This document shows, one piece after another, positions 1-7,571 of a DNA stretch of 9,494 nucleotides. Under the pieces are notes generated by a model. That model was not told the origin of the DNA, searched no databases, and saw only the letters and a list, made by a program, of their open reading frames with translations. The stretch lies in assembly GCA_028703035.1 (NCBI GenBank), contig JAQVNR010000048.1:1-9494 (forward strand), read 5' to 3'. The DNA comes from Bacilli bacterium (GTDB lineage Bacteria; Bacillota_I; Bacilli_A; RF39; UBA660). Position numbers and translations under genes: made by a program. The first letter of the stretch is position 1; each line of letters opens with the position of its first letter.

Positions 1-26
1 AATATATTTTAGCATAAAAATATATT
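1..26. repeat. Perfect 10-bp AT-only inverted repeat at the left edge
   Basis: AATATATTTT (1-10) is the exact reverse complement of AAAATATATT (17-26), with the 6-base spacer AGCATA. It lies where the leader of the next leftward gene would be. In DNA this AT-rich the functional meaning is uncertain; it could be an operator or a weak hairpin. Confidence 0.35.
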
Positions 27-54
27 AATTAAATAGATTCAATAAAAAATAAGC

Positions 55-77
55 TTAGTTTTGGCTAATAAAACTAG
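55..77. repeat. Small inverted repeat (hairpin) in the left leader
   Basis: Arms TTAGTTTT (55-62) and AAAACTAG (70-77) flank a 7-base loop, with one G-T wobble at the base. On the minus strand it is followed by AGCTTATTTTTTATT, so it could act as a weak terminator or attenuator in the leader transcribed from the promoter at 134-161. It is short and AT-rich, so chance is possible. Confidence 0.35.
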
Positions 78-133
78 AAATTTAAATTTATTTTAACTAT
101 TTTCCCCTAAAACTCTTTACACTAACAGAGCAT

Positions 134-161
134 ATTGTATCTTTTTAGGAAGTTTTGTCAA
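134..161 (-). promoter_or_regulatory. Sigma-A-type promoter reading off the left edge
   Basis: On the minus strand there is a perfect -35 TTGACA (161-156), a 16-base spacer and a -10 TACAAT (139-134, five of six consensus bases). The predicted start is near 127. The -35 abuts the T tract of the preceding terminator. The gene it drives is not visible: no start codon with a convincing SD occurs between 127 and 1, so either the leader is longer than about 120 bases or the product is an RNA. The left 126 bases also hold two inverted repeats, annotated separately. Confidence 0.6.
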
Positions 162-183
162 AAAAAATAGGTTTCCCTATTTT
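160..183 (-). terminator. Intrinsic terminator ending the surface-protein operon
   Basis: On the minus strand an 8-bp stem, AAAATAGG paired with CCTATTTT, closes on a GAAA tetraloop and runs into a T tract. The ascending arm contains the TAG stop codon of the signal-peptidase-like gene, so termination comes directly after translation ends. The stem is AT-rich, but the GAAA loop and U-tract are a typical arrangement for a low-GC Gram-positive. Confidence 0.85.
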
Positions 184-704
184 CCACTCAATTCTGGTTT
201 ACCATATTTGATTTCTACAATTATTGCATATAATTCATAAATAAAAATTAAGAAACTTGGAACTAATATTATAAATAAGAATCCCCATTGTGATTGGACT
301 ACTCCAAAATACGTTCCAATCTCTGGCAATACTTTGGCTTCTTTACCAATTATATAATCCATATCATACCCAGCACCATTAGCAAATGATACTGCTTGAT
401 TTCTTTCATGTAAATCTCCAACTACTCCGATATCAATTATCGGTGAGCCATCTTTTTTAATCTTATAAACGAAAAGTTCATCCTCAATCTCAATTTGATC
501 GAATCTTGGTTTTTCAACGATTACTAAATCTCCTTTTTTATATTTATCTGAAGAGATATTGCTTTTGATAACTACAAGTGTTTTTTCATCAAATTGAGTT
601 ACACCAAAATCATTAATATTTAACATAAATATAGTATTAATAATTACAAAAACAAAATATACAATTGCGATAAATCCAACGATTATATTTCTTACTACTT
701 TCAT
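177..704 (-). CDS. SipW-type signal peptidase I-like membrane protein, probably catalytically degenerate
   Basis: This 175-residue protein has the layout of the ER/SipW type of S26 signal peptidases: an N-terminal membrane helix (about residues 7-28), an extracytoplasmic beta domain, and a C-terminal membrane helix (about 141-163). Family landmarks are KKGDLVIVEK (56-65, the stretch after box B) and IIGK (118-121). The active-site boxes do not match. Anchored on Gly58-Asp59, the nucleophile position of the usual SxSMxP box falls on Ile50 (local sequence KSNISSDKYKKGD). The THRI position, where SipW-type enzymes carry the base His, reads VYKI with Tyr80. The GDxN box is replaced by NGAG (109-112). 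Ser48, Ser51 or Lys81 could serve only if the alignment shifts. There are no cysteines. It is the last gene of the surface operon, with SD AGGTG five bases before ATG. It may be a chaperone or assembly factor, or a divergent peptidase; the fold is fairly sure, activity is doubtful. Confidence 0.75.
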   Translation of the reverse strand: MKVVRNIIVGFIAIVYFVFVIINTIFMLNINDFGVTQFDEKTLVVIKSNISSDKYKKGDLVIVEKPRFDQIEIEDELFVYKIKKDGSPIIDIGVVGDLHERNQAVSFANGAGYDMDYIIGKEAKVLPEIGTYFGVVQSQWGFLFIILVPSFLIFIYELYAIIVEIKYGKPELSGK

Positions 705-720
705 ATTCTCACCTATTTTA

Positions 721-749
721 ATAATATCATACTAAATATCAGATATCAA
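721..749 (-). promoter_or_regulatory. Internal promoter in front of the signal-peptidase-like gene
   Basis: On the minus strand: -35 TTGATA (749-744, five of six), a spacer of exactly 17 bases, and an extended -10 TGA-TATTAT (five of six in the hexamer, 726-721). The start would be near 714, leaving a leader of only about 10 bases that begins with the SD AGGTGAG. It sits in the 72-base gap after the 291-residue gene, the widest gap within this operon. Such matches are common in AT-rich DNA, hence moderate confidence. Confidence 0.45.
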
Positions 750-776
750 TTAATTTTACAACATTTTGTCGTAAAC

Positions 777-1652
777 TTACTCACATTTTTCAATTAATAT
801 GTCATTTTTTATTAATTCTTCGGATGTTTTTTTGATAAATTTTATTTCAAGTGATGAATATGGCATAATATTCAAATTAATACTCTTTAAATAGCCTTCT
901 TCGTCTACTTCATATGTATTATATAAGTCAATTTTTTCATCTAATAAATATTTTTCTAAATCCCAGCTTATATTTAGACAAACTTCTTCACTTTCAATAT
1001 TTGATAAAATAAGAGCGCCTTCATAATCATAATTTTCATAATCTATTATAAGATTGTCTTCTATTTTTTGAGGATATAAAGTAAAAATTCCTTTTAAAGT
1101 TTTAGTATAGGGAAAAGTACTTTTTACTTCTATATCAACTGTTATAGTACCTAGCTCATATTCAGGGTCATTTTTTATTATTTCAAAATATAATTCTTTA
1201 GTAGATTTTTGATATGCCCAATTATAGCCTCCAAGCTCGCACTCACTTTTAGTAAAATCAGATACATCTGTACCATCTTCTAGGTTATTAACGCAACTTT
1301 GATAGCTGGATAAACTTCCGCTAGAATCACTTATTTGGCACTCAGCATAATCTTTTAAATCTCCTACTACTTCGCAACTTGCCTCATAATCAATATCATA
1401 AGTAGTGATTAATTCATCATTTAAACTATTAGTTATTGTAAAGTAAACTAAATCTTCATCCCAAGAATTATTAACATTATCTTTGCTTTTTATATCAAGC
1501 TCTGGACTTGAAAAATAAAACTCTTTAGTTTTTAAATTATATTCCCAAAAAATATTTTTAACATATTTTGCAAAAGTAACAGTCAAACTAAAAGCAATCC
1601 CTATTCCCGTAATAATTAAAATTAAAATAATATATTTCTTAATATTTTTCAT
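777..1652 (-). CDS. Exported beta-rich surface protein with SipW/TasA-like N-terminus and six cysteines
   Basis: This 291-residue protein begins with a basic tip and a hydrophobic segment (about 7-28) ending in TFAKY, the kind of N-terminus seen in SipW-dependent substrates such as TasA/camelysin-like proteins. The segment FWEYNLKTKEFYFSS (35-49) starts the mature beta-rich domain. A second half (about 195-291) ends in a strand-rich segment with PYSSLEIKF (264-272), which suggests a C-terminal beta-sandwich. Six cysteines are present (93, 105, 120, 138, 225, 290), four of them in a loop-like insert (about 90-140) rich in Ser, Asp and Gly, consistent with disulfides outside the cell. No LPXTG or C-terminal anchor is visible. 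The ATG follows SD TAGGTG by five bases, and that SD overlaps the TAG stop of the gene before it, so the two are probably translationally coupled. The specific function is unknown; a minor fibre subunit or adapter is an inference. Confidence 0.75.
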   Translation of the reverse strand: MKNIKKYIILILIITGIGIAFSLTVTFAKYVKNIFWEYNLKTKEFYFSSPELDIKSKDNVNNSWDEDLVYFTITNSLNDELITTYDIDYEASCEVVGDLKDYAECQISDSSGSLSSYQSCVNNLEDGTDVSDFTKSECELGGYNWAYQKSTKELYFEIIKNDPEYELGTITVDIEVKSTFPYTKTLKGIFTLYPQKIEDNLIIDYENYDYEGALILSNIESEEVCLNISWDLEKYLLDEKIDLYNTYEVDEEGYLKSINLNIMPYSSLEIKFIKKTSEELIKNDILIEKCE

Positions 1653-1660
1653 CTAAACAC

Positions 1661-2200
1661 CTATATTTCCTGCCATGATTTGATTTCCAAACTAATATAA
1701 TCTACTAGTCCTGTATATATTTCATCATTATATTCGGTTGGAAACAAAATTTCTAAGCTATATTCATGTAAGTTGCTCTCTGCACGTAATAATCTATTTA
1801 TTGGAGCATTACATACTAATTCATTTGCATCATTTCGAGAATATGTCTCATCACAAGTAAGAACTAATATTTTATCTTCATCTATTTCTTGATATAAATT
1901 AATTTCTAGGGGAATAAAATGATATGTTTTAATTATAATTTGGTAGCTTATATCAACCTCACTACTAGTGTTTTCTTCTATGCTACTTACTTGAAATAAA
2001 TGTCTATTACTTTCTCCTGGTAGCAAATTTTGGAGTGGCAAATTTATATTACTGACTTCCTTTGCATCAAAAATAAACTTAGCAATATTTTGATCGGTTG
2101 TTGTAAGAGAAGCATTAGAATTAAATATTGAATAAGTAATGCCTGATGCAAATATTATTATTGAAATAATACCTAAAGTTAAAACTATTTTCTTTTTCAC
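1661..2200 (-). CDS. TasA/camelysin-like exported protein (SipW-type signal), GTG start
   Basis: This 179-residue protein has an N-terminal hydrophobic segment (about 5-22) followed by ITYSIFNSNASLTTTDQNIA (21-40), which resembles the SipW-type cleavage region and first strand of TasA/camelysin-family proteins. The segment NLPLQNLLPGES (53-64) matches the loop in which such proteins place a PGE/PGD turn before the next strand. The rest alternates short hydrophobic strands and ends in ISLEIKSWQEI, as expected of a jelly-roll-like fibre subunit. Cysteines 116 and 130 could form one disulfide. The start is GTG at 2200; SD AAAGGTG lies ten bases upstream and overlaps the stop region of the large gene, 18 bases away. 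There is no anchor motif, so it is likely released or polymerised. Family-level assignment is fairly secure; a role as major or minor fibre subunit is inferred from the locus. Confidence 0.75.
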   Translation of the reverse strand: MKKKIVLTLGIISIIIFASGITYSIFNSNASLTTTDQNIAKFIFDAKEVSNINLPLQNLLPGESNRHLFQVSSIEENTSSEVDISYQIIIKTYHFIPLEINLYQEIDEDKILVLTCDETYSRNDANELVCNAPINRLLRAESNLHEYSLEILFPTEYNDEIYTGLVDYISLEIKSWQEI

Positions 2201-2218
2201 CTTTTTACAACACCTTTC

Positions 2219-5200
2219 TTATTTCACAATAAAATATTTCTTTATTGTATCCATTTTTAAATCACCATCATATAGCTGGAATATTAATTGATATCCTGTA
2301 TTATTAAACTCTTGAGGAATAAACTTTAGATTAAAATCATCACCTGATGATACTAGATAACTTTTTTCTTCTATAGCACTAAGGTCCCCTATTACATAAT
2401 CTTGTAAATCAACAAGATTATAAGTTTGATCATAGGCACTTAAAACTTCTTTTTCATATAGGGAGACTCTTATTTGTGGCAACACTTGCTCATCCGATTT
2501 ATTTAACCCAAATGAGACTACAGCTTCTTCATTAATCTTATTTATGACATTTGAATCCATATTAAGGGTATAAAATTTATTATAATTAGCTTTAGAAACC
2601 CTAACTGGGATACTTATATCTGATATATCGCTTGTTCCAGCAATATATCTTCCTAACGATTTAAAACTAGATACTTTAAAATAGTAAATGCCCTCTTCTA
2701 ATCCAGAATCTCCTTCATAAGTAATTATTTCCAGTGATTTAGTAGTTGAATCTGGGAAATAATTACCAGTAATAGTCAGCACATTGTCTTTCCCAATATA
2801 ATAATTTTCACCATCAACAACAAATGCGACGTTTTTTAAATATTCTTTAGCTATTATATTATTATTAATATCTACAAGCTTTAACTTAATACCGGCTTTA
2901 GAATACTCATAAGTTGTATCAATTATTTTAAATTCATTATATCTTTGATAATTCAAACTGCTAGTTAAATCTATTTTTGTTATAGAATTAGTGTTTAAAT
3001 TTATTTCATTTTCATCAAAATCACTCATTAAACTAATTTTTGCTTTAGCAGACTCTTCATTTAAAGTATGATGAATATTGATACTAGAAAGTGTATTTTT
3101 AATAGTAGATCTAATAAGCGAGTCATCTTCATACATTTCTAAATATATTTTTGTGCCTAAATAATTTTCCGCCAAAAGAACATCACTAAAGTCAACTATT
3201 ATTATAAAGTCTTCTTTTTGAATTCCATCATTATAATAATTATTCTCTGAATATAAAGTATTTTCTTCGTGGCCGATTTCATTAAATAATCCCAATGGAT
3301 AAGATGCCTTTTTTTCACAATTTAAATCTTCTTCATGGCAACTATTAGAGTAATTATAATCATTATCACTAGTTAAGATTTTATAACGATATGCCTTATT
3401 TGTAATATTATCAAGAAGTTTTATTTCTGTTCCAACTGGTAATAAAAAACTACTAGCTAATGTATGTGATATATTTTCTCTTAAATCTGTCTCTTCTTCA
3501 AATGAAGCTTTAAAAGTAAATGCCGAATCATTAGTTATATGAATTGGTAAATTATCATATGAGGCATTTTCTTTTATACCAATAAATGTTTTTTCAACAT
3601 TATAACCTTGATAATCCAAATATGATGTATTTAAATAACTTACATTTTCCGCATTATCTATTACTTTAGCATAAACAATTTGTTTACCTAATTCACTAAC
3701 TAAAATTTTATCTTGATAATCTAACCAAGCATCATCTTCTAAAAGTGATAAATCTTCTAGTGTATATGTATCAAAACTTACTAAATATTTTATATAAGCA
3801 ATACCTGATAAATTATCTGAAGTTGTAATTTTAATTTCTAAATTATCATCTATATAAACACTAGCAGGCTCTTCAGAAAAAGTTTCCCAAGTATTAATTC
3901 TACTAGTTAATGTAAGAAGTGGTGGAGTTAAATCAAGGATTAAAATATCTGAATTTAAATAACTTACTTCGTTTTTATAATTAGTTATTTTAACATAGAT
4001 AATATAATTTCCTTCTTCATTAATTTGATTAATATCATCATAAACTTCCCATTCTTCTAATTCATTTAACTGCTGTTTTGTTAAAACAGTTTTTTCATTA
4101 CTTATATATATTTCTTTATTAATAATTGAATCATAAACACCTATTTCTTCTAAACTAAAAGTTATATTTTCTTTAATTATTTTATTAGTTACATTAGATG
4201 AATAATCTTTAAAACCTAGATTACCGACTTGCAATCTAATAACTTTACTAAGAATTTTATCATAGTTATTAACTGGAAATTCATCTTCTTGATAACTCCA
4301 AATAAGTAAATCATTAAGTTCTAACTCCTCATCACTTATATATTCTTGATAATTTAAGTTATTAATTAAATGATCTGGATTTTTAAGTTCAGATTCACTT
4401 AAGTAAATAAACCTACTATCAGCATTTTCTATATTAGTTGTATAACTATTAGCAACAATAATAGTTTCATCGACAATATTAGGTATTAAATCAATGCCAG
4501 TTCCATCAAATGAATTAGCAATATTTACTAGATTGCTTCCAAGTTCCCCAATTAAACTGAATTTTGTAGGAGCACTGATAAACCCTATATTAAAGACATT
4601 TTCCAAAGTTATATTTGCATCATCAAGTTTACCAATTAAACCTGAAGAAAGAAAATCACTTTGAATATTTCCCCGGTTATAAGACTGGCTTATTTCTAAA
4701 CTTTCACTTGCTTCTCCAACTAAAGCACTACTTATATGGCTTCCATAAACACTAGCAAGATTTACAGTACTTTTAATTACCGTATTTTTACTACAACCAA
4801 TAATTCCACTTACTAAACTATTATTAAAAGTTATCTCATATTTTAAATTACTAAAAGATATTTGAACAGGAAGAATTGATGATGTATATGTTTTAATTTG
4901 AATATTAGTTAAATCTTCTAATGATATATCAAAGCTATTATTTGTAAGTAATGTATCATTTATATAAATAGTTGCTTCTTCTCCTATAACTTCATAATTA
5001 CCACTTATTTTAGCAGTAATAAAATTTTCACTATAATTAGAAAGTTCAGGGATAATTAAATTGTTGACAACTTCATAGTTCTGCACATTAATATCATCAA
5101 TTGTAAAATCACCAGAAATATCCTCTGGATTAGGTTCTTGTTTACTTGCTACATAACCATCAAAAATAACATTAGTAAAAGTTGCATCAGATGCAAAACT

Positions 5201-5836
5201 TGTTAAACCTGAAGTAGTAGTACCACCATAAACTAAAGTGTTTTTAAAAAATAAATTAGAAATATTTCCTTCGACTTTTTCAAATGTAGAAAGATTTGTT
5301 TTGCTAGAATCAGTTATATACAAACCATAAATTGTATGAGTTTCTCCAGCTAGTAATCCAGCAAAATTTTTAAACCCAGGAAAAATATTTATTGTTCCTA
5401 CTTCAGTACCGGTCTTCTCCGGAGTCTCATAATATTTGTTTGTATAATATTCCACGTAATAAATATTACCATCTAAAATATATTCAATCCCAATATCAGG
5501 ATTATATCTTAAACTACCTTCATTTAAAATAATATTATTACTAATTTTAAAGTATGTATCTTGGTAGTCTGTCTCTTCTAATTTATAACTAAAATATGCT
5601 AGTTCTGCTCCAGTTGATATAAGGTAGGGATCATTATAAGTTCCACTTCCTGATTTATAACTACTAGCAATTCCTCCATCCCAAATAGATGTTTCTGGAT
5701 AAACATCTTCTTTAACAAAATTAGCAAGTGAGGGAATTAAAATAGAAAGCATTAAAACTAAAGCAAGACTAATTAACCCTAAAGAGATTTTACGGTTTTG
5801 AAAAAGTTTATTAATTAGATCTTTTAAATTTTTCAT
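2219..5836 (-). CDS. Giant exported multidomain surface protein (beta-helix, Ig-like and C-terminal beta domains)
   Basis: This protein has 1205 residues from the ATG at 5836. The in-frame ATG at 5845 adds M-I-I but lies only 1-3 bases from the GGGAAG SD, whereas 5836 is about 10 away; positions here count from 5845 (1208 residues). A hydrophobic export segment spans 18-42 (SLA/N is a plausible cleavage site). SGSGTYNDPYLISTGAELAY (65-84) is typical of the N-terminal cap of gut-bacterial beta-helix adhesins. GLUG-like coils (about 160-230 and 345-460, for example GLLAGETHTIYGLYI and SALVGEASESLEI) flank an inserted non-repeat domain (about 231-340) and close near LIWSYQEDEFP (514-524). Two Ig-like units follow, sharing IIYVKITNYKNEVSYLN (615-631) and IVYAKVIDNAENVSYLN (723-739), with DLTPP between them. 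The remaining ~450 residues are beta-rich, end in KKYFIVK, and contain Cys836 and Cys843. No LPXTG is present. Probable adhesin or matrix scaffold (inference); first gene of the left operon. Confidence 0.85.
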   Translation of the reverse strand: MKNLKDLINKLFQNRKISLGLISLALVLMLSILIPSLANFVKEDVYPETSIWDGGIASSYKSGSGTYNDPYLISTGAELAYFSYKLEETDYQDTYFKISNNIILNEGSLRYNPDIGIEYILDGNIYYVEYYTNKYYETPEKTGTEVGTINIFPGFKNFAGLLAGETHTIYGLYITDSSKTNLSTFEKVEGNISNLFFKNTLVYGGTTTSGLTSFASDATFTNVIFDGYVASKQEPNPEDISGDFTIDDINVQNYEVVNNLIIPELSNYSENFITAKISGNYEVIGEEATIYINDTLLTNNSFDISLEDLTNIQIKTYTSSILPVQISFSNLKYEITFNNSLVSGIIGCSKNTVIKSTVNLASVYGSHISSALVGEASESLEISQSYNRGNIQSDFLSSGLIGKLDDANITLENVFNIGFISAPTKFSLIGELGSNLVNIANSFDGTGIDLIPNIVDETIIVANSYTTNIENADSRFIYLSESELKNPDHLINNLNYQEYISDEELELNDLLIWSYQEDEFPVNNYDKILSKVIRLQVGNLGFKDYSSNVTNKIIKENITFSLEEIGVYDSIINKEIYISNEKTVLTKQQLNELEEWEVYDDINQINEEGNYIIYVKITNYKNEVSYLNSDILILDLTPPLLTLTSRINTWETFSEEPASVYIDDNLEIKITTSDNLSGIAYIKYLVSFDTYTLEDLSLLEDDAWLDYQDKILVSELGKQIVYAKVIDNAENVSYLNTSYLDYQGYNVEKTFIGIKENASYDNLPIHITNDSAFTFKASFEEETDLRENISHTLASSFLLPVGTEIKLLDNITNKAYRYKILTSDNDYNYSNSCHEEDLNCEKKASYPLGLFNEIGHEENTLYSENNYYNDGIQKEDFIIIVDFSDVLLAENYLGTKIYLEMYEDDSLIRSTIKNTLSSINIHHTLNEESAKAKISLMSDFDENEINLNTNSITKIDLTSSLNYQRYNEFKIIDTTYEYSKAGIKLKLVDINNNIIAKEYLKNVAFVVDGENYYIGKDNVLTITGNYFPDSTTKSLEIITYEGDSGLEEGIYYFKVSSFKSLGRYIAGTSDISDISIPVRVSKANYNKFYTLNMDSNVINKINEEAVVSFGLNKSDEQVLPQIRVSLYEKEVLSAYDQTYNLVDLQDYVIGDLSAIEEKSYLVSSGDDFNLKFIPQEFNNTGYQLIFQLYDGDLKMDTIKKYFIVK

Positions 5837-5846
5837 AATAATCATG

Positions 5847-5855
5847 CTTCCCTTT
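5847..5855 (-). promoter_or_regulatory. Ribosome binding site deciding the start of the giant surface protein
   Basis: The minus-strand purine run AAAGGGAAG is followed by GC and then ATG (5845), and nine bases later by a second in-frame ATG (5836). The spacing from GGGAAG is 1 base to the first ATG and 10 to the second, so the second fits ribosome geometry better. Confidence 0.55.
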
Positions 5856-5884
5856 GGGCTTAAAGTATTCCCATATTATATTCA

Positions 5885-5914
5885 ATTATAACATAATTCG
5901 CCAAATAGTGCGAA
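5885..5914 (-). promoter_or_regulatory. Promoter of the left surface operon with overlapping inverted-repeat operator candidate
   Basis: On the minus strand a perfect extended -10, TGT-TATAAT (hexamer 5890-5885), is preceded at 18 bases by a poor -35, TTCGCA (5914-5909, four of six). The predicted start is near 5878, giving a leader of about 33-42 bases. The inverted repeat TTCGC-N8-GCGAA (5914-5897) covers the -35 and half the spacer. It is the most GC-rich patch in this gap, which suggests a regulator site. An extended -10 with a weak -35 often means activation or repression at this spot (inference). Confidence 0.65.
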
Positions 5915-5937
5915 AAAAAATAACCGTTTTGGTTATT
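5913..5937 (-). terminator. Intrinsic terminator after the 543-residue gene
   Basis: On the minus strand AATAACC pairs with GGTTATT across the loop AAAAC, and the T tract continues directly from the stem. It begins just after tandem TAA stop codons of the 543-residue gene and lies immediately upstream of the next promoter, so it separates the right and left transcription units. Confidence 0.85.
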
Positions 5938-5939
5938 TA

Positions 5940-7571
5940 TTATTCTGCTGAATTAGCAATATCAATTTTATTGACTTCTCTAATAAACCAGATTTTTTCA
6001 ACTGATATCGAACTATTTTCAATTTCTCTAACTCTTATTATTAACTTTAATTTTTCTAAAAATGTATTAAGATCTTCAGGATTTAAATCTTCTTCAGTAA
6101 TATTAATATTAAGAAGACGATATTTATTTATAATAACTCTAGCTATATTTTCTTCATTATATAAAGCAGCAGCACAGACAATTACATTAGTTGGATTCAA
6201 CGCAAACAAATCAAAGCTATCACTATATTTAACTATTTCATCATAATTATTAACTTCATAAACTCTTTTAATAGCAGTTTTCTTATAAAAGTCAAAACTA
6301 TAATATAAATAAAGTAAATCAGTAACAGTAAATGTTTCACTTACCTTTGATAATACAACTTCTTTAAAATATTCTTCATTATAAGTATCATATAGAACAC
6401 TAAGTTCATTTGCTAATTTTATAGATTCAAATTTAGTATCTTTTTGATTATTATCTTTTTTATTAAAATTTAAAAACTTATAATTAATTACTTTTTTATT
6501 TAACTTAGATAATTTCTTTTCTGCTTTAGATATCTTGGATTCAATTTCTTTTAAGGCAGAATTATTTTTACTTCTTCCTTTAGATTGAACACTATCTTGA
6601 GTTCCTTGCTTTAAATATCTATTTTTAAAATCAATTATTAGTGGAGAAAATTTAACATAATTAGCAAATTCTTCGACATTTGATGTTAGCTTTTCAATAT
6701 TATCATAAAACTTGTTTAAAGTTATTTCATCGCTCATATTTAAAGGATCAATCAGTAAATCACTAAAAGTAGTTGATCTAATCTTAGAATCTTCAAAATA
6801 ATTATTTATATCAATTGTTCCATCTTTGGCAAGACAAATTACATCAGATATATTTTCTTTGCATAAACTATTCAGTTCACGATACGTGACTAATAATTTT
6901 TCTAAACAGCTTTCATAACTTAGACCGCTACGAACTTTAATATCACTTTGTAATTTTGATATATAATCAATAAACTTCTTTTCATTCTTTTTAATTAGTT
7001 TACGAAAATTAAGTTCTAAATGTTTGATTAATTCAGGACTTTCCCAATATATTTTTTCGAATATTTCAGTTAACTGGTCATAGTTATTACTTCCTGAATG
7101 CCTAATATCTAAAAAAGATGACATAAATTCATTTATATAATATGTATAATCAAAATTTTCTTTTTTAGGTCTTGCTGCAGCCATATCAAATTTATCTAGT
7201 AGGGCATTAATAATATCTTTAAGACAACTAAATTTTAAATCTTGATAATTACTCATTTGATATAAAAGTGTATCAAATCCCATTTTTTCAAAATATCCAT
7301 TAGTTGGATTTAAAATAAATTTTATATTTTCTAGACTTGCAACTTTCTCATTTATCTCATTAGGATTACGAGTATCGTTTATATGAAAAGATTTACTTTT
7401 TAAATCCAAATATTTTTTAATCGCTACCCGGTATTCTTCATATTTTTCTTGAAAACTTGCTATTTTTTCATTATATTTTCTTTTATTAGTTTTTGTAGAA
7501 GTTGGCATTGCCGAGAGTAGTGTTTTTTTAGACTGCACATCTTCTTCAATAAATTGTAAAAAATTAGGCAT
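5940..7571 (-). CDS. Soluble helical protein of unknown function, coupled to a 48-residue partner
   Basis: I do not recognise a named domain in these 543 residues. There is no signal peptide or membrane segment, so the product should be cytoplasmic. The sequence looks almost entirely helical. A charged stretch at about 29-60 and another at about 338-362 (ALKEIESKISKAEKKLSKLN) could form coiled coils, and 318-380 is a very basic linker that splits the protein into an N-terminal part (1-310) and a C-terminal part (385-543). Landmarks are YFEKMGFDTLLYQMSNYQDL (93-112), HLELNFRKLIKKNEKKF (184-200) and LFALNPTNVIVCAAALYNEE (455-474). Five cysteines are unpaired in pattern, unlike those of the exported proteins. 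The ATG shares its A with the last base of the upstream TAA (TAATG), and SD AAAGGGGAAG sits in the end of the small gene, so translation is probably coupled. It is co-transcribed with an exported protein and followed by a terminator. Composition is extremely AT-rich (12% GC in bases 6421-6480). Confidence 0.8.
   Translation of the reverse strand: MPNFLQFIEEDVQSKKTLLSAMPTSTKTNKRKYNEKIASFQEKYEEYRVAIKKYLDLKSKSFHINDTRNPNEINEKVASLENIKFILNPTNGYFEKMGFDTLLYQMSNYQDLKFSCLKDIINALLDKFDMAAARPKKENFDYTYYINEFMSSFLDIRHSGSNNYDQLTEIFEKIYWESPELIKHLELNFRKLIKKNEKKFIDYISKLQSDIKVRSGLSYESCLEKLLVTYRELNSLCKENISDVICLAKDGTIDINNYFEDSKIRSTTFSDLLIDPLNMSDEITLNKFYDNIEKLTSNVEEFANYVKFSPLIIDFKNRYLKQGTQDSVQSKGRSKNNSALKEIESKISKAEKKLSKLNKKVINYKFLNFNKKDNNQKDTKFESIKLANELSVLYDTYNEEYFKEVVLSKVSETFTVTDLLYLYYSFDFYKKTAIKRVYEVNNYDEIVKYSDSFDLFALNPTNVIVCAAALYNEENIARVIINKYRLLNINITEEDLNPEDLNTFLEKLKLIIRVREIENSSISVEKIWFIREVNKIDIANSAE

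Noticed and set aside
5854..6246. A 130-codon open frame on the plus strand
   Set aside because: It runs antisense through the end of the 543-residue gene and the terminator/promoter gap, has no SD, and its sequence looks like a shadow of AT-rich coding DNA.
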